Source of the DNA: Botrytis cinerea B05.10
Taxonomy: Eukaryota > Ascomycota > Leotiomycetes > Helotiales > Sclerotiniaceae
Direction: 5' to 3'
NCBI RefSeq assembly: GCF_000143535.2
Contig: NC_037317.1
Coordinates: forward strand, 1,674,001 to 1,738,000
DNA length: 64,000 bases
Shown here: positions 49,617 to 60,880 of the stretch, one piece after another
How the letters are laid out: each line of letters starts with the position of its first letter
Position numbering within the stretch: the stretch's first letter is position 1
Notes under the pieces: model-generated
What the model saw: only the letters and a program-made list of their open reading frames with translations
What the model was told of the DNA's origin: nothing
Database searches by the model: none
Position numbers and translations under genes: made by a program

Positions 49617-50757
49617 GAGTTAAATTGGAGAAGATGCAGGGCTATGTATAAAGGCTCAAGTCTCGGAGTTAGTGGTGTTAACGGGAGTGGATACGAATAA
49701 CCGTCACGCCGGAGCCGAGCATATACATTGAATTTTTCCATTAACCGACTAATTGCTACTGTCTAGATAGATATTTATTTCTTAGATATTACAGTATTTT
49801 TGGAAAATCGTTTTTTATTTATTTAACAGAGAACAAAAACACAACCGGAAACTGAACATCTTCACTGGATAAAAGTGGCTGCTGAAGGATTTGGTGCTAA
49901 CATTCTTTCGAGAAATCGGTTCGTAAATTTTGAAGGAATCTTACCATGTAGACGTCTGGTTTTGATATGATATCACATTGATTGAGTATGAAGGGAGGGA
50001 ATGATACCAAAGAAGAAAATGAATAATGTTGAAATATCATTGGCCCAGTTCTAGAATTCGCATTGTATGTATGACAACTTGGCATTCAATACTCTCAACT
50101 TCATTGCCAACTCCCATTTATCATGCTCTTTCGCACTCTCTTTTCTTTCCTCGTCGCTTTTTTCCTTTCCATCCGCTGTGTTCTCTCTACATACTTTCCA
50201 GTTCTGCTTCTGTCGCACTCAGGCCGGCGCTTCCGCTTTTGGTTGAGATAGAAAAAGTAGGAATAAAATGGATATAGACACGCACAATCAGATACTCAGC
50301 GCTCAGCTATCTTCTAATAACGGCTTCAAGTCCCATGACAACATTAAATCATCTCTATTTTGCATTCTCAAGATTTCTGCTCCATACCAATCTCGATTGT
50401 TGCAAAATGACCCAGATTTCAATGAACATCAGTACATGCTGGGTCAATAGTCTGGACTGCTAGATTATCTGGTACCGCACCCTCTGACCGCATGTTTTCC
50501 ATAACAACACTATGTATTGATGTTCCATCATTTGACCCCAATCACTTCTGCTATGTACTATGTTCAGTCATAAATAATGCCGGGCCAAAGCCTTCCCACA
50601 TTGTGGCCAGCTCGTAGGAATGTTGCTCTGATCTACCACAATCATCAACTAAAATTTTGAAAATCCATAGTCGACATTCGGCATGATTCCAATTCCATTG
50701 CGGGATACTCTGCAAGATGATATTTGGGCAGGCGTGCGTTGCGAGCATGTGAACATA
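49617..50757. other. intergenic region upstream of the transcription-factor gene
   Basis: About 1.1 kb without a supportable gene. It contains the upstream region of the transcription-factor gene and TC-rich tracts near 50120-50210. Short open frames on both strands have no family resemblance. Confidence 0.55.
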
Positions 50758-50961
50758 CTAAAATGCAGGCGATTTAGTACCTGGATTGGTCTGGGTAAGG
50801 GCGGAGGATTGAGCCTTCACATCACGAGAGGGCACAAACCATTGGGCGGAGCTTTCGGCGGTCGCGGAGAATGTAGGGCTTACGTTATCGTATGGTGGAG
50901 GGGCTTCTAACGAGCTCAAAGCCTTCTTGCGACGGAATAAATTTTTCCAAAAAGAAACCAT
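50758..50961 (-). CDS. possible small orphan protein
   Basis: A 67-residue frame starting at the ATG at 50961: MVSFWKNLFRRKKALSSLEA, then PPPYDNVSPTF and a Ser/Thr-rich end. A basic-hydrophobic start followed by a PPPY motif (a ligand type for WW domains of ubiquitin ligases) suggests a small membrane-associated adaptor, but that is speculation. A GT donor at 50784 (after CCAG) and an acceptor TTGCAG near 50710 could splice to an alternative short C-terminus. An in-frame upstream ATG exists at 51051. No homologue is recognised. Confidence 0.35.
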   Translation of the reverse strand: MVSFWKNLFRRKKALSSLEAPPPYDNVSPTFSATAESSAQWFVPSRDVKAQSSALTQTNPGTKSPAF

Positions 50962-51504
50962 GCTTATGGAATTTGAGATCGTTTGCAAACAAACTCGGCA
51001 GATATTTTCATAAAGTAATGCTGGGGAAATCTGCCAACTATATTTGGACAATATAGTTTGAATAAATTAGTAGTAGTAAGTGATTACAATATAGCTCATG
51101 TCGCGTAGCTTGTAATGGATGACCTAAAGCTCTTGACACCGATAGTTGACCATGTGTTTATCACAAGATCCTCTCTAAAATGATTATTCTTCCTTGATCA
51201 TGGGCCATTAGCCTCAGCCTAGTTTCCCGCCGTTTCGACCAGCCTTTTCACCCACTAAGTCCAAGAATACATTCAGATTGATAATTGATAATTCTCCAAT
51301 CATCCTCTCAGACAAGGAAAGTGATGTATCGATGCCAGTTCGGGTATGTGGAGAGACTGAATGTGATAACACTTATTAATTTCCAGAAAAATTGAACTAA
51401 TTACTACGCAGAGTCCGGCTCTCACGACAAAAATGCTACTGCCCATCCAAACAAAACTTCATAAGTCTCATATTATTCAATCAGAAATTCTCAAATGCAC
51501 TGAT
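50962..51504. other. intergenic region between possible orphan and ISN1 3' end
   Basis: About 540 bases. Nothing recognised beyond the probable 3' untranslated region of ISN1. Confidence 0.55.
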
Positions 51505-53253
51505 CTAACTCTTCTGAATGAGTCCTACTAGTTCGTCAAGCAATTCTACCGTCTCCCTTGGACTTGCAATCCAAGCCGTAGTACCCACAACTCTCGCTTT
51601 GAAATCATTGCTACCGGCACTCAAAAACTGGTCTCCAACATGTAATGTCTTGTCCTTTTTTATCCATTGACTTTCGTCCTCGACATTTCCACCAAAGAAT
51701 TTCTGACAGACCAGCACTCCCCAGCTCTTATCGCCAATATCCACAAAAACATCATTTCCTCCATTGAAAGCACAAAAAGGTAAAGAACGACCGACTTCCG
51801 ACATCTCGAGTTTCTTTTGTACAACTAATACAGTTTCTTCGAGTGACTCCCGTGCAAATTTATAGCCCGGTTCCAGAGGAACAATACCCACAGCTCGCTC
51901 TTTTCGAAGAATAGTAGCAGGTAGATCAAGATTGGTAACGCACTCGCGAAGGGAGAACTCAGCGAGGTCGAGAAGAGCAGTTATACTTGGCTGAGTCCAA
52001 GTGGTCATACTGGGCAGAATCCAAGAGCGACGGGGGTGATGAGTTAGAAGGTATGGGGAGCTGGCGTCATAGGTGAAGAGGAAGTTGGATTCACCACCTA
52101 AATAGGCGTTAGAAATAAAGGAGAATGAGAGTGTAAGAAAGGTGATTTACCCATTACGATAAGATTCTGCTTTTGCTCTGGTGTAAGAATGCTGGAAGCT
52201 TTAATTGCTTCCAACAGTCCATGAAGTCTTCCATAATACTTATCAGCCTCGGTATATCCAGCTGCAGTTACAATTCCAATCTTGGTATTGTGGCTCATAA
52301 GATCTACAGCTATAAGCATCTTGTCATCCAAAGTGGAGTAGTAGTATGACTTACTAATTATTCGCTCAATAACAGGGTTTGTAGGCTCAAGACTTTTACC
52401 GTCATCATACCTTCAATGGTTTAGTCAGAAAGCTGGAAAACTCGCATGAAGAGCATGACCTACAAAGTAACATCACCATCAAAAGTGGCCAAATCCACTG
52501 ATCCCGCAGAAGTGACACCCATGAGCTGTGCAGTGTTCAAAATAAGCCTGATATCGTTGAAAGAAGGTGGAACAAATCGTCTCGAGGAAATAAAGCGCTT
52601 TCTATCCTGATATCTAAAAGCGTCCGCCAGTGGTAGTCGAGTGAAAAATGTACCAATGCTGGGAACCAGGAGTTTTAACTTGGATTGACCTCCTAAGCCA
52701 ACTTTTTGATGGGCGACTTGACCACTTTAGTATCTCGAGTTATGCAGCGAAGAACTAAACTCACTGTGATCATCAATCATATCTTCAACATCTTGCATGA
52801 TTTCGGCGTAACGGCGGTGGGCAATCTCAGCCATCTCACCAATGGTTCCATTTCTAGATTCGAATACACCGGTTGGCTGTGAATGTAGAACAAACGGTAC
52901 AGCTAATAAACCTTTGATCCATTCTTCAATTGAGAGTCAGTAACCGATGTTAAGAAAGGCTTAAGGGCGCTTGCCCAAAGTGGAAATTGTGACTTCTAAG
53001 ATCACGCGCGATGCTATCGGGTGCTATTCAATTACACAGCAGTATGACAAGTGGGAAGATTAGAGACAAATTGAAAGTTGGTACCTATGAATTGATCTCG
53101 TCGATGAGTTTTAAGTGCATCTGAATAGAATTAGAATCGTCGGGTTGGTTGAGAATCTGCTATGGACACGTACACTCAACTCGAAATCTATTTGAACGGT
53201 GAGTATGAATGGAGAGTTGCATGTGATATAATGGATACGTACCTCGTCGTCAT
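51505..53253 (-). CDS. ISN1: IMP-specific 5'-nucleotidase ISN1
   Basis: Hydrolyses inosine monophosphate to inosine in purine turnover; a HAD-fold, Mg-dependent cytosolic enzyme. Eight exons: 53253-53243, 53187-53174, 53120-53085, 52923-52765, 52701-52464, 52410-52355, 52303-52151, 52097-51505; 419 residues (yeast Isn1 about 450). The N-terminus MTTRFRVEYALKTHRRDQFI is assembled from three exons, the second only 14 nt long. Then come EWIKGLLAVPFVLHSQPTG, LLVPSIGTFFTRLPL, the HAD nucleophile loop FDGDVTL (about residue 146-152), SHNTKIGIVTAAGYTEA, LTPEQKQNLIVMGGE (split by an intron), RAVGIVPLEPG, NGGNDVFVDIGDKSWGV (about 335-351) and TLHVGDQF (about 373-380). All key family blocks are intact and every join is in frame. 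Divergent from the O-methyltransferase gene. Confidence 0.95.
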
Positions 53254-54163
53254 TGTCGTAGATCAGATTGAAGGGAAAGTATGATGGTGTAAGGTGTTTA
53301 ACGGAGAGTGAAGAAGATCTTCTGAATCTTTGTGAAGTAAAGAATATGTTTTGATACTGTTGAAGACTTTCACGTATGGTTGGATTATGTTGGGTTGGGA
53401 ATGGGAAGGAGGTGGCCGTGTGAGGAGGCATTGTTGCTAGCGATTGCATTTGTTGGCCAATGCACACGCAAGTGAGGATTTGTATGTAGGTTAGAACCAA
53501 CCAATCAGATTTGACGCCGAACTCGATAGATTGACATTCTCCTGTTGGCACTGTCGACTCCGCCAAATCCAGCACATATGTGTTTTATTTGCTGGGTATG
53601 GCTGACTTGGCTGACTTGGTTGCGGAAAAGAGTCAACGTGAAACTGTTTCTATCGAAGAACGCTCCTCCTTTGGACCCGCCCCTTTCTTGCCTTGGCGAA
53701 CTGCCCTGGTGTCTAAAGTCAAGATACTCACGGTGCATCGCTTGAGCTCGGATTACAACATGTCAATGTTGAACAAGTCTCCTTCTATCTATCTCTAAAC
53801 TTGAAAGCGATGGTTCCTAGGATTGTGGCGCCCCGGAACTTGCTTCCGTCCCAGCTGCCTGCCAGATACAGCCCAGCTGCGAGAGAACCGGCCAGACAAC
53901 CAACCCAAGCTCCCAAGCTCCCTGGCTTCTTGGCCAAGGTACAGTATCACGCGTATCTAATCGGAGTGATCCGGACCTCATGTCGATCCTTGTATTGCAA
54001 ACCCCGCACACACGTAATCTTATCAGATCTCTATTTAACAAGGTCACAGCATTGATCTTTCTCTCTCGTGTTACATCTCTGAAGAGTTCGGAAGCAAGCC
54101 AACAACAAGTCAAGAGCAAATCACTACTTAACTATTATCTTCACACCCAAAGAACACAACAAG
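53254..54163. promoter_or_regulatory. divergent region between ISN1 and O-methyltransferase
   Basis: 910 bases. It contains a repeated CTGACTTGG unit near 53590-53620 and Pro/Ala-rich open frames that look accidental. No gene supported. Confidence 0.5.
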
Positions 54164-55403
54164 ATGAAGGAAAACGATACTGCTCTCTATCCAAACCCCG
54201 AGGTCTCTCAAGCGGTTACCCAATATTCTCTTGAACATTCAACCGAGCTTCCTAAGCATATATCAGACTATCATGCGTGGGGATCGACTCAGCCAAAAGC
54301 CAATTTTATGATCTCGCCTTTCCAGGCACAGTTTCAGATTTTTATGGCCAGAGCTATGGGTGCCAAAAGAGGTATGTTACTCTGTATACTGTTGGAGGAT
54401 AGAGCAGGACTGTTGTGTCTTGGCGGGATTGCGTGAGAATGAGATACTACCTCTCAAGCTCAAGATGCGTTGAACCGCTAGCACGCGGTGTTGTGTTAGC
54501 AAGTGGGAGTTCAACACATCTGCGGGAACCATTTACCTCATGCTAGTCCGAGTTGTCTTTGCCGTCTTTATGGGGATGTTCACATACTAAATTTTGCAAA
54601 ACTGTTAGTCCTAGAAATCGGAACCTACATTGGCTTTTCTACTATGGGAGTAAGTTTCCTCATTTCCTGGAGCCCTTCTTTTCCACCATCCTGTCATATT
54701 TGCACCCCATGTTAAAACTCAATCCAGTGGTCTGAGGCCGTCGGTCCCGAAGGTCACGTAACAAGCCTTGAATCTTCTCCCGAATACGCCGAGATTGCCC
54801 GTGAGACATTCTCCAAAAATAACCTCAGTAACGTTGAGGTTTTGATTGGCGATGCTCGTGAATCGTATGTCCGGTTTCTCTCTTTCGTCCCCCAATCATC
54901 CCCCATCACGCATATAGACATTTTCTCTAAACTTGTCACAGGATTAAAAGCTTGATCAGCAACCTTGAACAACCTTATGATCTAATTTTTATCGACGCCG
55001 ACAAAACTTCATACCCCGCTTATTTCGATCTAATCCTCTCTCTTTCCTCCCCTTCTTCTACGCAAACCCGTCTCCTCAAACCTGGCGGCCTAATCCTGGC
55101 AGATAACATTCTGCGTCGCGCACGTGAGCACTATTTCCATTGATTCTGACTTGTTTAACTCCCTGATTTCGCTCTCAATTCCTCTCTCCTGTCCCACTTG
55201 CTCACCCACTAACTCCAACCGCAGTCGTCGCCGATTCCAGCCCTACAAATCCATGGGCGCTTAAGAACGGAGAAAAGACTTGGAAAGAAGGTGACTTAAA
55301 TGCACTGAAAGAATTTAACGATTTGATGGTTACCGAGAAAAGATTAGACACATTTTTGTTACCCTTGTTTGATGGAGTAGGTATGGGAAGATTGAGGGAT
55401 TGA
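54164..55403 (+). CDS. O-methyltransferase, caffeoyl-CoA OMT (Methyltransf_3) type
   Basis: A class I SAM-dependent, usually metal-dependent O-methyltransferase for catechol-like substrates; the substrate in this fungus is unknown. Five exons (54164-54371, 54609-54649, 54728-54864, 54942-55123, 55225-55403) give 248 residues, the usual size. Introns are 237, 78, 77 and 101 nt. HAWGSTQPKANFMISPFQAQ precedes the SAM-binding VLEIGTYIGFSTMGW, spliced from three exons at about residues 70-84. GHVTSLESSPEYAEIARETF, then LIFIDADKTSYPAYFD (metal-binding Asp region), LLKPGGLILADNIL and the C-terminal FNDLMVTEKRLDTFLLPLFD all follow family order. The first intron is long for this genome. Start at 54164, the first in-frame ATG. 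Convergent with the phosphoesterase gene. Confidence 0.93.
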
Positions 55404-55927
55404 GTTGTGAGATTAGATTGAAGGATATAGATTTGTACATATGATCTGTGCAAGTAGAAGTATATATGAATCATTCAAGTGTAAATAGAGTCATAATTTG
55501 AGGTCTTGCGTGTTTTTTTTTTTTTTTTTGTAAACTATGGTAGTTTACGGACTCTCTTAATTCCTCGTTCGCTAGACATGCCAAATTAATATTTTGATCT
55601 TACCTGGAACGATTCAATGCCACAATGGTCAAGAATTTTCACAATAATTTAATCAATCTGATGAGCCCAGCGCAGTAAAATGATCTAGATTTCGAAAGCC
55701 TCTCATTGTTGAACCGCAGTTCAATATCCCATGAGCTCTGCATCTATGTAAAACTTCATGGCGCCGTCTCACTTTAGAGGCTCCATCCCACTTTCATTCA
55801 AATCCCATTTTAATACAGGGAGAAATATGCAATAAGAACGCCATCCACCATGCATCTGACCCGAAAGTAATAATCCTATGCCATGCAATTCAACTCCTCA
55901 TAAACTCTCAAAAGAGAGGCACACAAT
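55404..55927. other. convergent 3' intergenic region with poly-T run
   Basis: About 520 bases between two convergent genes. A run of 17 T lies at 55513-55529. No gene or structured RNA recognised. Confidence 0.6.
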
Positions 55928-57855
55928 TTAACAATCCTGACCCCAGTTCTCCTTGATCCAGCCGGCCATTAATTCCGTCAAAGTCTCATTTCTATAACTG
56001 TTAACATCTTCGTCCGTATAATCCGCCCCGGAGAAGCGCAATGCAACCAGGACCCATGGTTTTATGAAGTCTATGAAGACTAAATCTACAGTCTCGGGAT
56101 TTGAGCTGGTGGAAGGGATATTAATGCGGGATTCGATACAATTGGGTACACGATGGAAAGTGATAGGGGAATGAATTGTATCGTCGCCATCGGAGCCGTT
56201 GTCATCCTTGGTAGTATAGCCAGGAATGAGGTCGGGTTTGTGGGTTGAGGAGGATGAAAAGAGAGGAGATTGAGCGTTAGATGGCGGTGGAAGATCCGAG
56301 ATGGGTATCGAGGGAGCAAGGATATCGGTTTTGTAGGAGAGATGTTCAGGTGGTGCGAGATTATTAATATCTAAATTTGAGGATGAAAAGATGTTGCCGC
56401 CGCTGTTAAGAAGTGGGAGAACTTGTTCGGCAGCAGCGATTGGCACGTCTTTGATATACACAAACTTGCTAACAAATGGAGAGATGATGAAGGTAGTATC
56501 TCTTGTAAAGGCACCTTTAAAAATATCAAATCTCATGGCGCCTGTGTTGGTAATGGCTATTGTTGGAACATCTTTTCGATCGAGACGGGATACAACATCA
56601 GGCATTACTTCGTCACTAAGCCACGAGAAAAGACTGTCTTTGCTAGGATATTTTGCTCTGCTCATCCAGAGATCCTTTGGAGCGCAACCGAAATTGTGGT
56701 CGAGGTTTAGGGCCTTTCGAGCTTTGGCGATAGAACGAGAGACATTCTTGCCATGCTCTGTGGGAAATGTTGTCTCGTTTAGCCCAGTATGGAAATGATA
56801 GCCAAAAAGGTTGTTATCGATATACCTTCTTTGGAAAGACATGCTGGCACGTTCGGCAACCTCAGTACCTTGTGCACTAGCAGTGTGTTCTTCTTGGGGT
56901 GTCTTTTCCTTTTCGTTCTTTTTGATACCTTCAATGGACATCCAGCCAACAGTCTCCATATATCGACCGCTTTGTATCCCGTACGCTTTAGAGTCGTATT
57001 TGGCATAGCTTCGAATATGGCTATGGCCACCAAAGAATTGAATGGGAGTATCCCAATTTTGATCTCTCAAAGCCTTGTAAATGGCCTTGTACTCCGGTCC
57101 ATCCAGAGTTACATGTCCAATAACCACAAACAAATCAGCATCTTCTCGAATTGCTTGTTGGAACCATTCTTCTTTGATAGTCTTTTCGACTTCTTGTACA
57201 ACTGTATTGTTGGCGTTTCTATTGAAATCGAAGAGAAATCCAAATGCTACCACTTTGATCCCCTGATTCTTTGTTGTAAACTTGCGATATCGTTTTGCCA
57301 TTGGAATTTGTTCACCGGTCTTTGGATTTATGTAGTCGAGATTTGAAGCAAGATAATTGCCGTTAAAGTTTGGCACCGTTCGATCGTATTCTCGAGCTGC
57401 GGCATCTGCTTTATATAACTCATGGTTCCCAGTACAGATGATGTCGATTTGTTGCTCCCTGAAGATATCATATGTGTATTGTCCTTTGGGATCTGATGCG
57501 TCGTACAACCCATTTCCCTCAATCCGATCTCCTGTATCGACAAGTAAAAGATCCACCCCTTTATCATCCGCTTGCTTCTTCATCTGCTCTGCGAATGATA
57601 TGTAATCACCCCAGTCCGCAGAGTACTGGGCCCTGAGATATCAGTCAGCTCCCGTTCATTTCCACTGCTTTATAATTTAACCTACTCTTGTAGATGACCT
57701 GCATGCCATCCATGAGTATCTGTGGTTTGTAGAAAATTGAGTTGCCCCCATTGCAATGGTCTCATAGGTGCCGCAATAGCAGCTGGCGCAGAAGGTTGGG
57801 CGCCTGCCGCGAGAGATGTGAGAAGACCGGTTAGGGTCAGTAGATGTTTTGCCAT
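55928..57855 (-). CDS. secreted calcineurin-like metallophosphoesterase (YHR202W/5'-nucleotidase-like)
   Basis: Two exons, 57855-57686 and 57632-55928, are joined by a 53-nt intron (GTAGGT to CTCAG) to give 624 residues. Residues 1-20 are a signal peptide ([20 protein letters not shown]), so the enzyme is secreted or vacuolar. All dinuclear-metal motifs are present: [10 protein letters not shown] (Asp46, His48), DTGD at about 89-92, GNHE at about 125-128, GHVT near 228 and GGHSH near 257. The second half matches the 5'-nucleotidase C-terminal substrate domain ([28 protein letters not shown]). A Ser/Pro-rich insert (about residues 490-545) interrupts it. Yeast YHR202W is a vacuolar member without a firm substrate, so nucleotide hydrolysis is likely but unproven. 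Two N-glycosylation sequons (NNT, NET) fit secretion. Divergent from GatA. Confidence 0.93.
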
Positions 57856-58563
57856 CTTCTAATGTTCTTGATATTGTGAGCAATGGCACATGGGAGGTCA
57901 ACGTAAGTCTCAGGCAATAAGCAATGTTATCCGGGCGGGGGGTTGAATGTTGAAGTGAATACTTGAATGATGAGCGACTTCTGCCAATCGAGGTGTGTGA
58001 AGTGAGTTTGTGCTAAACTACGAACGCTTAGAGCAGTAGCTGGGCAATAGAACTCTCAGAGAGGCAATGAACGATATGCACCCAGTACTCATAAAAAGTG
58101 CGATGAACCGAGAGGGATGATGGAGGGCTTAGAGATGTAGATATAGATATGGATATAGATATGGAGACCGAGATAGAGATAGACAAATAGATAGCCTGAT
58201 AAACTAAGCTAGACTAATATACAGTATCCAGTATCCATACAGTCAATGTAGTGAGACCATACCAACCTACCTTCGCATGGGTCCCAGGCAGAGAGTGCTT
58301 GTTCTGTCTTGTTTAATCATGTGGCGGGGAGCTTCTCTTCCTTCCTTCCTTCTTTCAAGAACCCTGAGAGCTATTAAGGTGGGTAAGGGGTCCATGAGAT
58401 CCATGAGGTCGGAGGGTCGGAGATCGGGGAAACATTTCACTTTTTATCCGATAAGAGCTTCCAAAAGTCGCAACCCGTCGATGCGGATTGAAATATGAAT
58501 TGAACTTCAGTCTGTATTTGTCTTCACATTTCCCCGGATACATGACTCGCCATATTATATGTA
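57856..58563. promoter_or_regulatory. divergent promoter region with GATA-rich microsatellite
   Basis: 708 bases between the phosphoesterase and GatA starts. A GATA/GATATAGATATG microsatellite is at about 58137-58195; such runs contain many potential GATA-factor (nitrogen regulator) sites, but simple-repeat origin is the safer reading. No gene supported. Confidence 0.55.
58137..58195. repeat. GATATA/GATAGA microsatellite
   Basis: Imperfect tandem GATATA, GATATG and GATAGA hexamers over about 58 bases. Confidence 0.9.
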
Positions 58564-60475
58564 ATGGCACGCACTGTCAGATGGCGGAAGGCTTTCAATT
58601 CCGAACTTTTCAGAAGCCATTTGCAGGCTAAGGAAGCAACAGTTCATCCACACCAAGATACAAATGCCTTCATATCAAAACCAAAATTGACGTCCCCGGC
58701 TGATGATAAGTCAAAATTGCCCCTTCACAAACAAGGTATTGGAAAGGCTTCTTGGATTGTATTGATGAATGCTAATAGCACAAGAGAATGGTCTCAGGAA
58801 ACTCCTCCCTAGGGTATCGCGAGCTGTTGCCGTAAAAGACAATATAGCAACCATTTCGGAAACAACAACATGCGCATCTCGGATCCTCGAAACCTATCAG
58901 AGTCCTTTCGATGCTTCCGTGGTAGAAGATGTCAAAGCTGGCACTGGACATGTCGCGGGGAAGACGAACATGGATGAATTTGGAATGGGCTCGCATTCAT
59001 TAAACTCACATTTCGGTGCTGTCCGTCACCACAAGCCTTTCCGGTTGAGATCGGTGGGAGGAAGCTCTGGTGGAAGCGCAATGGCTGTGGCAACCAGCAC
59101 AACTAATATGGCACTTGGTACAGATACCGGTGGGTCAGTTAGGCTGCCAGCTGCATATACTGGCACTGCAGGATTTAAACCTTCGTATGGCATCGTATCT
59201 CGCTTTGGTGTGGTGCCTTACGCAAACTCGCTTGACACTGTGGGCTTAATAGCACGTAGTGCGAGTAGAATACACGAAATCTTCCCGAGATTGAGCAGTC
59301 ATGATCCTCGGGATCCAACGAGTCTCAAGCCCTCCAGTCGATCCCGTATCAAAGAACAACGAATGGACTTTTTCGGAAAGACAAAGATCTCTGCTACGCA
59401 TGATCCATTTTACCTTCGAGAGTTGAAGATTGGTGTTCCAATCGAATACAACATCTCAGAATTGGACCTAGAAGTTTCATGGGCGTGGCAACGAATGTTG
59501 AAACTTCTTCAGCGTGAAGGATGTACAATCGTTCCCATTTCACTTCCTAATACAAAACATGCCCTTTCAGCATATTACGTACTCGCCGCAGCCGAAGCAT
59601 CTTCTAATCTCTCGAAATATGATGGGGTAAGGTACGGAACTCGTGACCAATCGAGTGATGGGGCTGGAGATGTCCTCTATTCTGGGACCAGGGGCGCTGG
59701 CTTTGGAGACGAGGTGAAGAGGCGAATTCTTCTTGGGTCATACTCACTGAGTTCCGATGCTATTGATAATTACTTTATTCAGGCACAAAAGGTTCGACGG
59801 TTGGTACAGAGAGATTTTGACCGTGTCTTCTCCATGCCCAATTTTCTACGCCCAGAAGAACAATTTGATCTCAGTGATATGGAAGAAGGTATTGCGCTCG
59901 AAGATAAATTGGGCCCCGCAGAAGTGGATATTATCCTCTGTCCAACAGCTCCTACTCTTTCGCCAATAGTTCAAGACATCACTGAGCGCCAAACACCGGT
60001 CGATGCTTACATGAATGATGTATTCACGGTACCTGCTAGTCTTGCTGGTATACCCTCCATCAGCATACCATGTAAATTGCCATTCAAGTTTTCTAAGCAG
60101 AGTGTGCCTTCAACTGTTGGCATTCAGATCATGGGCCAGCACTCAGACGATGGTCGCGCTTTACAGGTTGCCTCCATGTTGGAAATGTTGTGGGATTCTC
60201 AAGTAAATGAAGGTTGGAACAAGGACTTCCACGAGTGGCAAGAACGGAGCTTGAAAGTATCAGACGCGGATATCGTATCCTTGTCAGAAATGATAAGACA
60301 GGCATCGACTTCCGAAGAGGCGGAAACACTTAGGGAAAGGCGCGCCGAGAAGAAAAGACAGCGTCGGGTACAAACCAGGGAGTTTCAAAGGCAGGTGTGT
60401 GAAGAAGACATGGACAAATGGCAGAAGTTGAGATTTGGAGACCAGAGGCCAACCCAAACAGCAAGTATAGCGTGA
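58564..60475 (+). CDS. HER2: glutamyl-tRNA(Gln) amidotransferase subunit A, mitochondrial (HER2/GatA)
   Basis: Amidase subunit that releases ammonia from glutamine and helps convert Glu-tRNA(Gln) to Gln-tRNA(Gln) in mitochondria. Two exons, 58564-58735 and 58785-60475, with a 49-nt intron (GTATTG, branch GCTAAT, acceptor CAAG), give 620 residues. The amidase triad is intact: Lys75 in AVAVKDN, cis-Ser near 151 in GGSSGGSA and nucleophile Ser175 in GTDTGGSVRLPA. GTAGFKPSYGIVSRFGVVPY and DIILCPTAPTLSP also fit. A basic N-terminus with few acids fits a mitochondrial presequence. The GatA core ends near residue 510. About 100 further residues (a Lys/Arg/Glu-rich helix, RERRAEKKRQRRVQTREFQR) form an unusual extension with no stop or splice site before them. 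Convergent with the methyltransferase. Confidence 0.92.
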
Positions 60476-60880
60476 TGATTAGTTTATGCCTGACGTTTGG
60501 TTGTCACTAATCGGAGATCTCTATGGGAAAGGACCACACAAGCTTGTGGTAATGGCCCGAGATCATCTTTGATCTCATGAATCCTGATAGTATTCATCCT
60601 CTCGGTTGTCATTTGCTCGTTTGTGCAACAATTTCAACTCTATAAAATAGATGGCGAATGACAGTATGCAAATGTACTTTTAAATTCAGACGCAAGGCGT
60701 TCGTACAACAGCTTCCTGTACCTCGCCACAGAAAGATCTTGAAAATTTCGAGGGCGACAGTTGTGTTCCTCAATAATATTCATTCATGGACAACGCACGT
60801 TGCTTCGCGATCTACGAAGCAGAATAAATGCTCCATTCGATGAAACAAAAATGAGAATTCTCGACAGTCTAGACCATTTG
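60476..60880. other. convergent 3' intergenic region
   Basis: 405 bases between GatA and the methyltransferase 3' ends. No gene recognised. Confidence 0.6.
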
